Position numbers and translations under genes: made by a program. This document shows positions 1 through 12,532 of a stretch of 64,000 nucleotides of DNA, in pieces. The DNA is from Norana najaformis (taxonomy: Eukaryota; Annelida; Clitellata; Crassiclitellata; Hormogastridae): contig OZ029917.1 in the NCBI GenBank assembly GCA_964023275.1, positions 21,314,488-21,378,487 on the forward strand. Direction: 5' to 3'. The stretch's first letter is position 1. The number at the start of each line of letters is the position of its first letter. The notes beneath the pieces are model-generated. The model did not search any database, was not told the origin of the DNA, and worked only from the letters and a program-made list of their open reading frames with translations.

Positions 1-1263
1 AATCTATGCCTTAGGCGCATCCTTGGAGTGTGGATGTCCACAAAGGGGAAGGGGAGGGTAATGCCAAATGCGGAAAATGAGAGGGAGGGTTCCAAAGTAG
101 GTCATTTTTTTGTGGACATACTTTATGGACATGGACAAACCCTTATCTTATTATGCCAAATTTTTAAACATTCACTTCTGCAGTAGTCTCTTGTATGCAA
201 GCAGACTTATACAATGCATAAGGTCTACCAACTGACAGCAGGTATGTAGACAAGTACAGGACCTGCCATTTGATGCAAGTTTTTACCATTTCTTAGAAAA
301 ACCATAGCAGTGATAATTCTGTTTCAATTTATTAAATATCTACTTATTATCAGGATATTTTTAGAGGGGTGCTCTGCCACAGAGCAACAGGTAAACTAAA
401 TGTTTGCAACTACAAGTTCTAATGCACACAGAAGCAAAATTCACGCAATCACTACAGTTGTAAATAAAATAATTAACAACTTCCGAGTCTCACATAACAA
501 TGAGATTTGACTTCATCTCTGCAACATAGACAAGATCAACGCAAACTGAGGCATACCAGAGATAATTGCCTATCAACAGCCAGAGTCTCAAGTTGCTAAA
601 TATTAATAACCTCTTTATAATTCATAATCATTAACCTTCACAAACTCTCTGCACAAGATGGAATTCACAGTTCATTGACCAACCAAGCAATCTGTAAATC
701 AATTGTTCTGTAGTTGGATTCTGTTGGTACATGAGGTACAGTATGTTACATCCTAGGGCCTTGCTGCTGGAAGAAAAATTTTAATCAAGGTGCTGCTAAT
801 CATTGCTTCAACTTAGCAAATCAATCTTCTCCAACAGAATAAAAAGCAGCACAATATTAACAAAACAAACATCTCATTTTGTCATGGTCAACTGTAAGCT
901 GTCTACCCAGAGACACACACACTGAACAAGCAATAACCTTATCTTACTGTTGATGAAATTTTCACCTGTAGGTGCCTTATGCATACCACTATAAAATCAA
1001 ATTCTTATGCCTTTGCAAGTCTCCCATTTGCTTGTTGCCAAAAAAACTTCCATAAAACCCATTATGCTTCTATTCATTTAGCACTGCAAAAATAGATCTC
1101 AACAGTTCTAACCTTCCTAGTTAAAATATCAAATCATTTAGGGGAAAATTCCTGGGATTTGACTCAGAACAGGAATGAGTAAGTTTGAATGCTGCATTTC
1201 TGGAACCGCAATCTATCAAAGACATGCGACCCTTGTTCCTCCGCAATAGTTCCCCTTCTTGAA
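1..1263. other. PPP4R2 3' UTR and downstream AT-rich DNA
   Basis: No coding region is seen. On the minus strand this is the 3' UTR and flank of PPP4R2. An AATAAA in the gene's sense occurs as plus-strand tttatt near 328-333 and is a possible poly(A) signal. Positions 1201-1237 hold one copy of a 37-bp sequence repeated in the last PPP4R2 intron. Confidence 0.5.
1201..1237. repeat. 37-bp direct repeat, copy 1 (PPP4R2 3' UTR)
   Basis: It starts tggaaccgca and ends gacccttgtt. It matches 2263-2299 in the same orientation with one mismatch over 37 bases. Flanks outside the 37 bases do not match clearly. Confidence 0.85.
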
Positions 1264-4200
1264 TCAGTCAGCATCCATCGGCGATGGTGAAGACGATTCC
1301 CAGTGACTGCTGCCTACTTGCTCTAGCTCTCTGTCCTGTCTATGACTGGCCACGTCTGTATCAGAAACGCTTGAACCTTGTTCCACTGCCATTTGAGCTT
1401 CAGATGTCCCCTCGTGCTCGCAAGACTCTCTTTCGGCCAGACTGTCGGCAAAGTCACCTGACTCAGCATCTGCAAACGAGACATTCATGTCACTTGTCTC
1501 AGGCAGACTGTCAACCCCACAGTCACTGTCTCCATTGCTAGCACTGTCTATGTTTCCACTGGAGTCATCTAGACTAGACCACTCGTGGCTAGTGGGTAGT
1601 GCCACAGCCAGGTCAGACTTGGCTGGGTCTTGTTTGACCGAGACATCTTCTGAGGGTACGTCACAGTCATGCTGGGCAGTCTGAAATCCTGAACTGTCAG
1701 CACTAGAGCTCGTAGAATCCTGGTCCATGCTTTGTGTCGTCACAATCCCTCTTTCATCAGATGCAGTAACTGTGAAAAAATTAAATCAGATAAATTAGAT
1801 GTCATTTAATCAGAAATTTACAACACAATAACTGAAGGTAACTGGGCTCAGCCAGTTAACAGAATATGAAACGCATAAAGAAAATTTAATCATACCCAAC
1901 AGATTTAGAAGTAAAACCAATAAGCTCTGGATAAAGTAAAGTACCATCTCATCACACATGGAAGAACTAAAAACCAAGACAACACTGTACAGCAAGATAA
2001 AACCTTGAACACTGACAAAGTATACCAGCACTAACCAATTTCTCAATAAAAGTGTTTTAAACAATGTAATGCACAAGTTCAGGCAGACTGTGGAATCTGC
2101 TCATAGATGACATAACAATGACTCATGTATTTCAAGCACTTATTACGTGTAGTCAGTACATCAGAATCTGATGTGCTTTATACTTTACCAATATGACTGA
2201 GGCCAGAAAATAATAACACAAAAATCTGAGTTAGTTCAACAGATGCAACTGAGACATTGCATTGGAACCGTAATCTATCAAAGACATGCGACCCTTGTTG
2301 TTGAACAAAGCCAAAAAAACTTAAATAATTTCTACTGAAATTCTTTCATTAAACTGTCACATAATATGTGAGACAGCCAACTCCACATATTTTCAAGTTC
2401 ACCGCACCCTTCCTATAATACGACACAATGCAAATATGGCTATAACACGGTCACAACCATGGATCTCAAATTTACCTTTGCATACATGTGATGAATGGAA
2501 TAAAAACTCATACAGTGCCAAAATAGTAACGCCTCTTCTCCTGACAGAAGCGCTAACCATGCTTTCATCGTTGTTCACCAAGCTGATAGTGGGTCAAACG
2601 CTCGTATAATATACCGAGATAGCCACTATAAAGCATTGATGTCATTTTCTGTAAGACTTTCGCTGGTACAGAACTGTCAGATCCAAGGTATGCACAAGAT
2701 TTTATTCTACCATTTGCGTAGTTGCGCTGTCAAAAATAATTTATTTCAGTCTCTAAGGACAATAGCCAGATCTAAAATGCCAGAAAAATGTAATATAATA
2801 AAACTTCATTTTCCTTGTAAAGACGTAAAAAAATTTAAGAAAAAAGAAGACATACTTTGTGCAGGGGAAGAAGTTGGATGCAATCAAAAGATATTTAAGG
2901 CAAAACCAAGGCAAAAATTTCTGTATTATGTATTGTTTCTGTCAAATAAAAGCTAATTTTTAAGGATTTGTTTATGTGCTTTATTGAAGAAAACTAATTA
3001 TGTCAAAAAAATTTATCTATGGCACTCCATATGCACAGCCCAAAGTTCATGGCACCTGCAAGCGTGAAATCAAAACAAAAAATACAAAGCTATTAACCAA
3101 ATTTATTAAAACATGCTTTCACTTCAAACACAATTATGAATTAAAACAGTTTTCCTAGCCGGCAGCCTCCATTCCAAAGGCAATTTGTAATTTTCTGGTA
3201 ACCTTTACAAATCCAATGGCACCTCTGGTGAGCAGCTTGAAGACTTGTTTTGCATGATAATACCACATTCTAATGCTCTCATAAGCCCAACGCAGCTGGC
3301 AAATACACAGCTACGTAAACTGGTACTGAAATTTTGGTCATAAAATACCATTTCAGTTCAAAATGTAGCCCTTGTTAGTACCCACGCGGTACTTAACATG
3401 GATCCCAAATCCCATGTCATAGCAACAGTGGTGTATTTAACAGTGGTGGTACACTCAGAACACCCCAAAATTCTAAAAAGATTGTACATCAATTGAAAAT
3501 AAATAAAAACAGATTTTGTAAAGACAGTGTAAAATTGCCTTGTGGATCTGTTACACATTACAACTCTCAGGTGATTGTCACAGAAATGTTTTTCTTGTAA
3601 TTCAGGGTAGTGGTGGACTTTGGAGATAAATAGGGACATTCCCAAATTTTTCCACACAAAAATGAATACACAGCTTGAAAGCAAAAAATGCTCACTTGTT
3701 AAAAAAACGTATCTCTGGCAATAAAGAAATCACAAAAATTCTTTTTTGTTCGATTCAACATATATTTCTGCTGATGTAGTTGTTATAGAAAGTTCTGCTA
3801 CAACATTTTTATATCACAAACTTTGTATTTTGGGGTTGTAGTAAACATTGGGGATTACTTGAAGATAGATAAAAATAAAATCTAAAATATATTTTTATAT
3901 ATTGTTCTTATTTTAATGATGAGGCACAAATATAAAATAAAGCATTTTCAAAAGTGTGATATGCATTTATGCATTTTAAACTGTTGCACTGTCAGCAAGT
4001 TAAGCATTTTAGAATAAGCTGACTTGATTTATTTAAAATTTTATTTAATTTATTTAAAAATTTCCTGTGGCATATAACAGGTTAAACCAACAAGGAATTC
4101 TTACCATCAGACTCAGAAAATCGGTTTTCTCCAGAGGTTTCAGGGTTGCTGTTTTCGTCAGCTGATAAGTTGCTAAAAGCCATGGTCGAGTCACAGGCAT

Positions 4201-7200
4201 CGTCTGCAGCAGCTGGTGCATCCGAATTGTTCTCTGCTGCACGAATTTGTTTTTCTGCAGTATTAACGGGTGTTGTACTGCTGGTTTCAATCGGTTCTAC
4301 TTTGTCACTCACTCTGACTGGTTCTTCAGTTCCAGTAGCTTCTTCTGTCTGGCTGGTTTCTGTTTCTGCCTCGGCTGTTCTTGCCTGCTCTGTTGCATTT
4401 GAGTTGCTCAGCAGTTGCGTCAAAAGCGGTGCAATTGCTTTCTGTTCGCCACCACCTTCAGTCAGCTGAGGAGCATCACCTGCTCCATCCATATCCCTAC
4501 CTGTTTCACCACTGCTGCTGTCATCTAACTTCAGCATTTTGCGAGGAGGTTCGAGGGAGTCAGATTTTTCTACAGAGGCCCTCTTCTCTGTGGATACATC
4601 TCCAGCTGTCTCCTGGTTGCTCCAGTTTGGATAAGAGCTAGGGGAATCCACGACATTTGATAGACTTGAGAACCATGACCCTGTGCTGCTGCTGCTGGTT
4701 GTTGGAGAATTCACAGGAACTGGGGGAAGAAATGAACTGTTCAGCGGATCAGTCTGGCAAAGATGGTCATGTGTATTCGGCAATTCGATGCCATTCACCT
4801 CCACTTTGTTCTCGTTCACAATTCGGCTAAAACAGACAATAAAAGGCATCACACTCCTTTGTCTGCCTAGTTCGTGTAGCAAAATGCCCTGGTCTCTAGT
4901 CAACACGACTACTGTAACTTGCTTTTTATCAGCATTTCATAAGGTAACTCGACAAAGCCTCAGAGGATCCAAACACTTTGGCCATCACCAAAACTTCAAA
5001 GGATCAGCATACATCTCCAGTTCTGAAACCATTGCTCATATGTGGAACCACGATGATGGCGATAAGAGCGTTCAAGGGCTTTGAACTGCATTCAAAGCCC
5101 TCAACTTTGACGAGTTTTTCCATTTAAGCTGATTTCTTTTTTGAACTATTTTCTACGTTTGAAACATTTTAATTTTCTAAGCCTATATGATTAAAAGGTC
5201 GAAATAAAATTTCTTTATCCCCGCTGGTTCATGTTGTTTCAAAAATAGTTTTTACATACTAAATTTAAAAAAATTCAGTTCAGGTAGGTGTAAAGTTTAT
5301 ATTATTACTAATGACATCTACTCACTCTGTAAATTTGAAAATACAAATTCTTTTGAATTTGTTCATTAGGTCTCTGCCATTCAGCTGAAATTAATTTTAT
5401 GTTCACCGACACAATTTTTGCGATTGCCTTATGACAGAAAATAAAACTTCAGATTTTTCTGATGCACTACAAAAACTTTAAAAAATTACTATTGTATGTA
5501 ATGCACACCTAACTATAACAAAACAATAATAAAAAATGCATATGTATCATGCTTACTATTTCGTGATAGCTGAACCTATCAAGGATGTAAACAAAAGCAT
5601 GCAGACAAAGTGGTTTGAAACAAAGACAAAGTCTGCTCATTAAATTAACCTACCAAAACTGCACAATCTCTTTATGTTAAGTTAAACTGGGAAATGCTAC
5701 TCACTTTCCATAAGGATCGACTGTTGTCACAACAACCAGATTCTAGAATCAACATATAAATGGTTTTAAATACAAATGTAACCTAATCTAATCTGAAAAC
5801 TTCTACAGTGCCATTACTGTAATGCACAAGGCATCTATCGATGGTCACTTCTAAGCGAAACCATAATCCATTAGACATGAATAGTCCACATCAGCGCTGC
5901 TTCTGAGATTGGAAGACAGGCTGCGGAAGATAAGCAATCTGGAAAATATGACACTTAGCTCTGACTTATATGCAGAGAGAACAGAAAAAAGTTGCAAGTA
6001 AGTCTTGGGTCAGCACCCAAGAAAGACTGGGAATGCAGCAACATTCTGGCTTTGGATATAACAACAGTGAAAGCTAATTCCAATTAAAACAACAAGTAAC
6101 TAAAATTTAATAAACAAACTCAATTACCAGAGTCAACCCACACACTATTATCATTTTATGCAAGTATGGAATCTTCTCTGTTTCACCAGTGTTTTCTTAC
6201 CTTTTCGACACCACGCATATATTTGTCCGTTTTCTGGTAGTGCTTCGTAGGGTTTGTCACCAGTTCACATAGTCTTTGAATGGTAAAAGGAATCCTACAA
6301 ACACGGCATCAGAATTTAATATCAAAGTCATTTAGAACTTTATTAAATCAGATAAAGAAAAATGCTTACTGTTATTTTCAATGTTAATCCTAAAACAAGC
6401 TTAAATCCACATCAAGGACCCCTTACAGCGACGTTGGTATGCCGAGGTTGTCTCTAAGGCTGAACTAAATTTGGGATCCATGTACAAACTGTTATATCAG
6501 AATCCATGTTATAATGAACAATATATATGGAGGGTCCAGTGTAGTCGAAGGAATTCTAAAATAATTCTAATAAATATTTCTCCTATGTGGTTTTGTCTAA
6601 TTGATACTTAATTGTTTCTCATATCTTTGCAAAATTTATTTGACTCACCCATTAAATTGATTAATATCATCAATTAATCGCTTTCTCATCGCTTCAAAAG
6701 TGACATGCTCTATATTGGGAGACGGTGATTGCTGACTCATTGGAGATCTCTCTTGGAATTCCTGTACCACAGTATCCAGTTTGTGTATGAGAAGTGGCTT
6801 CAGTTTCATCCAAGGAAAGCTGAAAATATCAAACCAAACTTAATCCAACTTCCAAGTTGCTATTTTTGTAGTAAACGCTGAGTTGACTCAATGCAGCAGC
6901 CATTATGCAGCTGGGGATCCTAAGCCAATTTGTCTGGGGACAATGATTCTTGTAGACCTGGGATTCACAAAAACTCGCTGTACAAGACTAAATATTCTGT
7001 GTTAACTATTCTTTACTGCTAAACTAATTCTTGGTTGGCTATTCTATGGCTAGGTCATCCACTAGTCAAAGCTATCTTGTTGACAGCATTCTAATATCAA
7101 ATAGCAACAACTTTGAGAAGGTAAAGTGGTTGTAAGCAAACAGCAGTGGAGGTTTTCGAGGATATTTAACAAAGGTGTGACTCTAGGAACACGAACTCTG

Positions 7201-9167
7201 TGGACACTATGTTCAATCATGTTCTAGACGTTGTATTGTCTGTGCTAATCAATTTTCAAAACATTCTGCAGCACATATTATTTTACAATTAAATTTAAAT
7301 TTATTATTAAATTGCATATAATAAGATAACCAAATTTATATTATTTTGTGTTTTAAATTTAGATCATAAACTAAATGTAAAATATATTAAATTTAGTTAA
7401 ATGAAATAAAGTGTTGGTTGACAGGCTTACTGAACTATGCATGGGTTTAGTTACACAATATTTTAGGTTATTTCAGCATTATACCCCTGACAGCCATGTT
7501 CGTAAAGTCCATTTAAGACATTAGGTGGCCACCAGTTGTCAACATTAACACTAAGTGGCTCAGCTAGGAGCCCAATGAATGCGGCTGTCTTGGCCATTTT
7601 ACACACGGTTTGGTTTACATGCTGTTTCGACGGCGATTTTGCGTCAACGGGTCCAAAACGTAATAAAGAGCAGATGGCCATCATCTTAGACAATATTGCA
7701 TATCTTAAAATATTAACATCTACCTAGAAGATTTTAGAGTCCGAAGATTACTCTGCCAAAACACAAAGACAGCCAAAATAAATATAATTTTCATGATCCA
7801 TTATCACTGTCATCAAAAAAGTAAAGAAATGGATGTCCTCAAATCTTTCATGCCTGAACCAAGCTCATACGAACTTACTTATTTATTGGATAACTGCTAC
7901 ATGGGTGTCCAGAGTTCTACCTCAACATTTTGACAAAAATCAGGTTTCATATTGCTGATAATTGCAAAGGGTAGTGTGAAAGATTACCACCCTAAGTTTA
8001 GCTGGAAGAAGTTGAACTCCAATCTCTGAGTCCAAGTGTGCTTTGAACACCGATTTCCACTGATCTCCTCTTCTAAACATCCGGCAAGTTGGACATCACA
8101 GCTTCAAATGCTCTGGTGTAGTCCTACCTAACCATAATCGTAAACTCAAGATTTCTACAGCGCCCAAATAAATCCAAGTCATGGGAACCAGCTTATTCAG
8201 AGATGCTCAGTCAAAACAAAATTGATCACAAGAAGGGTTTGGTTCCAGGTCAAGATCCAAGAGTCAGGCAGGCAAGCAGGCAGGCAGGCAGGCAGTCAGA
8301 TGGCTATGGTAGGTGGCGTTTGGAATTTACTTCCTAGACTCACAGCCGCAATACATCCAAAGCATCTAAAGTACGAAATTGATTCATGCTCTGGCAGATT
8401 TTTGTGTTGGTGATGTGTATTGTTTTGGAAATGCACAAGGTTCTCCTCAAGCACCAGTGCCAGAAGGCATCCGGATTCTGTACCAGTGATTTTGCGAGTG
8501 TACAGGTTTCGTCTCCATACGGCTGGACAGAATACAGAACCTCAAGAGTCTGCAGTCTGCTAATCAACACTGGATCTAATGTCACTGGGGCATACTTACA
8601 GTATCGGGGACAGCTCCATTTTAGGCGTGGCTCCAGCCTGGCTTCTGCCTACTGTGATTGATAGTATCTGCCGCTAAGATGAATCTCTTCGAGCTAAACA
8701 TTATTTGCAAAGATCAGTTAAGCGTTATTCAATATTTACAAAGCTGAACTAACCTTTACTTTTACCCTAACCCTTTTTTAACAGCATGAAATAGAATCCA
8801 TGTTTCTTTACTGCAATCAATGACGGGACACTTACTGAGGCCACGCCTATAATTCACATCAATGCGGTGGGCGAAAAGCAACGGCCAAAACAGCGGTCCC
8901 CGATGCCCCTCGCCGCTCAAGCTCAGCAAATAACGTTTTTGATTTAAAAACTTACACGGTAACTCCCGTTGCGGCGATTTTGCTAAGGTATTGCTCGAGC
9001 ACATGTGAAATTTTTCCGCCAGGATGCTTCGCAAATTCTAAAACACGAAAAAGTAAAACATTAGAATCTTGTTATTTTCCTGATCGTACGATAGGCGATG
9101 ATCTATGCCGATAAAATGTGAAAGATTTACCGTCCAAAGCTTCTAAAATCTCCTCTTTGTTGTCCAT
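1264..9167 (-). CDS. PPP4R2: Serine/threonine-protein phosphatase 4 regulatory subunit 2
   Basis: Orthologue of the PP4 regulatory subunit that, in known animals, binds the PP4 catalytic subunit with PPP4R3 and directs the phosphatase to DNA-repair, snRNP and centrosome substrates. Coding exons on the minus strand, 5' to 3': 9131-9167, 8956-9037, 6649-6819, 6201-6294, 5705-5742, 4105-4826, 1264-1769. They have GT/AG borders and sum to 1650 nt (549 aa plus TGA). The conserved N-terminal domain spans about residues 1-145 and contains [14 protein letters not shown] followed by [10 protein letters not shown], which closely matches vertebrate PPP4R2. From about residue 145 on the chain is low-complexity, Ser/Thr/Glu-rich and probably disordered. 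It includes [10 protein letters not shown], at the place of the basic cluster of human PPP4R2. The start is the first ATG ([12 protein letters not shown]) of the homologous N-terminus. The length is slightly above the roughly 417-450 aa of vertebrate forms because of the acidic tail. Function is inferred from homology. Confidence 0.97.
2263..2299. repeat. 37-bp direct repeat, copy 2 (last PPP4R2 intron)
   Basis: Partner of 1201-1237, starting tggaaccgta and ending gacccttgtt. It lies about 500 bp upstream (in gene sense) of the final PPP4R2 exon. Confidence 0.85.
2615..3356. repeat. Dispersed ~750-bp repeat, copy 1 (PPP4R2 intron)
   Basis: It is collinear, with many substitutions and small indels, with 44715-45478. 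Shared blocks include cactccatatgc, ttttctggtaacctttaca, gttggatgcaatc and the end aaaataccatt. Identity looks like roughly 70-80 percent by eye. It contains a short plus-strand open frame (2636-2956) that copy 2 does not preserve. No terminal inverted repeats or target duplications were recognised. The family is unknown to me. Confidence 0.8.
5075..5101. repeat. Perfect 11-bp hairpin in PPP4R2 intron
   Basis: Arms agggctttgaa and ttcaaagccct are separated by ctgca. It could be transcribed within the pre-mRNA. No function is evident. Confidence 0.6.
8265..8296. repeat. (CAGG)n microsatellite
   Basis: Imperfect run of cagg/caag tetramers in a PPP4R2 intron. Confidence 0.85.
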
Positions 9168-9210
9168 TGTTGAAAAATCTCAACATACACAATCAAACAA
9201 TACAAACACC

Positions 9211-9220
9211 AAAGATGGCG
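9211..9220 (+). promoter_or_regulatory. YY1-like AAGATGGCG motif upstream of PPP4R2
   Basis: The sequence aaagatggcg lies about 45 bp upstream of the PPP4R2 start codon, in the opposite orientation to the gene. It matches the core AANATGGCG bound by YY1-family factors at many TATA-less housekeeping promoters. No TATA box is seen nearby. This is a motif match only. Confidence 0.3.
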
Positions 9221-9502
9221 TACTATTCGCGTAAGATTTTAAATTCGACTGAAGTCATTGGAGAACGAACTGTAATTTGTATTGCGCAATTATTTCGGTG
9301 CGTTGAAAACTTCATCGAATTGAGTAACTATACATTTTCTAAGTAATATTTTTTGTCATTTTACTTTTAAAAGTAATGTAAAGATATGAAAATAATCGCA
9401 TAAATATGAAAATAATCACATGAATAAAAAATGACAGTAGCAAATTAAATAGTTAAAGTAATATTCTTTTGTTTCATTGGCTAAATGTTGGCTAATGTAC
9501 GG

Positions 9503-9555
9503 GTAATAATAATAATAACAATAATAATAATAATAACAACAACAACAGCAACAAT
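9503..9555. repeat. (AAT)n/(AAC)n microsatellite
   Basis: Compound trinucleotide run of taa followed by caa units, upstream of PPP4R2. Confidence 0.9.
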
Positions 9556-12482
9556 TATTAGTGTAACGTTTTCAAATGATTGTTATTTATCGCTCTAAAA
9601 TATCTTTTGGTGCCATCGATTTTGCATCTCTCAGAGGTTTCTTGGCGTCTAGTTTGATGCGATGACTCACCAATGACGTCTCTAAGTTTTATTTACAAAG
9701 AAGTCTATTTACAGCAGCGTAACTATACGACTATCTATTTTTGATTTGCAAAATACAGATTTTCGGCCTAGCTTAAGACTTAGAAATATGTAATTCTCCT
9801 CATCTTGTCTTGTTCGTCGTAGTGTCTCGAGAGTGGATTCCCCATATATTCGCGACAACCAGAGAGTGAACCCCGACTCAGTCATTTCCTTACTATACTT
9901 GTTTCTCTGTGTGCTCTTGTTTCCTTTTCCAATTCTCTTCCATGTCTTTACATCTTCCATCATATTACTTGCCTATCTGGTTTTAATTAACTCTTCCTGG
10001 CCCTAGAGTGGCTGTCTCTGTCGCGCCTCCCATTGCTCGAAGCTGAGAGGACTTCGTTAGTAACCCTGGAGAAGTTGTTTGTGCACACGTCCTCTGTCAT
10101 CAGTAAGTATAATTTAGTCATGGCTTAAGATGCAAAGTTAACGGAAAGCCCTGCGATGCGCTGGCCCCACGTCCTGGACCGTGAGATACATTTACTGCCG
10201 GCTCAAGGGCCGATAGAGCGTGAAATTAGCACTCCCCTACTTTCCACTAGGGAAATGGACGATTTGCTGTTTAAGGCTCAATTCCCATTGACACACTTAG
10301 ACTTGACAGGTCAATGCTACAGTGGCATAAGAAACTGATCTGTGAATAATGAGACAGCTTGATGGACATGTCCATGTATAACATTGGATATCTGCAAACA
10401 ACAATAAGCTATGCAGATAAATTTCAATTGCATCTCCCTTCACTGCGCGGCAAATAATACAGCTCAAACTCAGAGCATGACTTTATGTCAGTGATTGCAT
10501 TCTTTTTACCCTGAATATGTCACAGTCTATTTGGAAGTATTGTTTAACTTGGTTCTTACTTCATCACCACCAGAGATGGAGACAGAACTGTAGAATTCTA
10601 AATCAATTATGTTGTCCTGTTGGCATATCTGGGACATAGTTGATGCTACACAGTTCAGTGTCCATAAAATAATCAGTCAACCCTGCAATCATTATGTCAA
10701 AAATTACTCTAACTAGGTTAAATATTATAATCAAACTAAACATATAATCATACTATTAGGCAGTACTGTCCAAATATTTCAATTAAATTGCCACAAATAA
10801 AGCAGTAAATAAGATTTATGCCAGCAAATTTAGAAAATCGTTTCTCTCTGTTTTGCAGATGTGGACATTTTACTGCAGTATAATTCTGTAGGCATGATAT
10901 ATATAGTTAGTTGATCAGTTGATCAAAGGGTGCATTGTTACGAAGCCACAACCCATGGGTTTATTGTAGGAGTGCTTTAGATGACGGATATGATACGCAT
11001 ATAATGAATGAGCAATTGCCTACTTATGCCTTACTCATTCTAACTGTAATTGTAATTTGAGATTTATAAAGCGCCTCTTAGATGATAAACTCAACAGAGG
11101 TGCTTCCAACCCGAAGGAGTAAAATCACTGTTAAACAGTACAGTCTTCGTGCGCCTGCAGAACACTGAGACGGGAGAGAAAGGAGCTCAAGTCACAATTT
11201 TCGAGGGAGACTATTCTAATAATAGTGTCAGCAGTCTCAGAAGCGGTGGCACTGGGACATTGTAGATTAAAACCCAAAATGCATGTGGGCTTTAAGTTCA
11301 AAACAACATCTTGTTAATTTTACAACTGGTTGGATTGATTGTAGGCTAAAGAACATAAACAAGTAACAAAACTACTCAAAAAAAGAAATTGCACTTTATC
11401 AAGCAAGAAAAATAAAAACAAACACTACAGGATTGCAGTAATTATCACGGTGATGCAAAACAATGATTCAAATTGGGTTGGTTGTGCAGAAATCTTGAAA
11501 GACAGGTCCACTCTTTTATTCTGACTAAAGAGCAAGACAATGTCTTGAGATTCTGCTTAAGTAAACAGTGTAGCTCAAATAGGAGTCAACATACATCTGC
11601 TGAATGGGACTAACAATTTCAACGTTATAAATAAAAACTAAAGCGATGCAGTATTTTGTAACCAACTCATTTAGGAAACTTAAGTACTGGTACTATAGCA
11701 GTATTACTAAAAGAGAAGCATGAAAAGTTCCGAGTCGATGCTAAATTATTTTATACATGAATGACATTACAGAACACTCAATCAGTCAGTTCTCTGATGT
11801 CATTCAAATTTGGACTTGAAAATTGTAATCTCCAACTCTCTATCCAAAATTCACATCTACTGCAGTCCAGTGTTGAACATTAATGAAGTAAATTTACTGC
11901 ATTACTGTACTTATGTAAAAGTTTTAGCAATTTGCTTGTAAAGAAGTTTTAAAATACTTATATTTGGATTACATGTTTGCTACGAAGTATTTCTCTTGAC
12001 AGTGCAAGCCAGTCTTACGGTAGGCCTAACAGTAATTCTAGTCAAAATGCATTATCGCCTCACATATGGTCATCTTTGTTCTACTGGGCCATTAATTGCA
12101 GCACGACATGAACAAATTATGGTGTTGAGTGTCAGACACTTGACTGGGGTGTCAAGTAGGAATATGCACTGTATGCACTGTTCTTCAAGCGTCTGAGGAA
12201 CACAGGATGAGCCAATTTAAGCCACTAATCCAAGTATACTTGAATCACACACATGAGGTGGGACATGGATCTCAAACACAGTAGTATTTGAAGTCCACTT
12301 CGACCTATGACCCCAGCGGATTCAGGCTGGGGAAGAACAGAATCCGAAATTTCAAACAGGAAAAACCACAGTCAATGAGGCACACTGTTTATAAACCCCT
12401 AAGCTGCCAGATAACTGACCTTGTGGCAGAGCATTTAATATACATGGCATTTACCTTGTGATCTAGACCCTTATCCCTGGCC

Positions 12483-12532
12483 CATATACATATATAGATG
12501 CACATATATGCATACATATATATATATATATT
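12483..12532. repeat. AT-rich (TA)n/(CATA)n microsatellite
   Basis: Alternating cata and ta units ending in a run of nine or so TA dinucleotides. Confidence 0.85.

Noticed and set aside
2636-2956. 106-codon plus-strand open frame
   Set aside because: It lies in the dispersed repeat and is not conserved in the second copy.
4146-5084. Plus-strand open frames over the large PPP4R2 exon
   Set aside because: Antisense shadow of exon 4105-4826.
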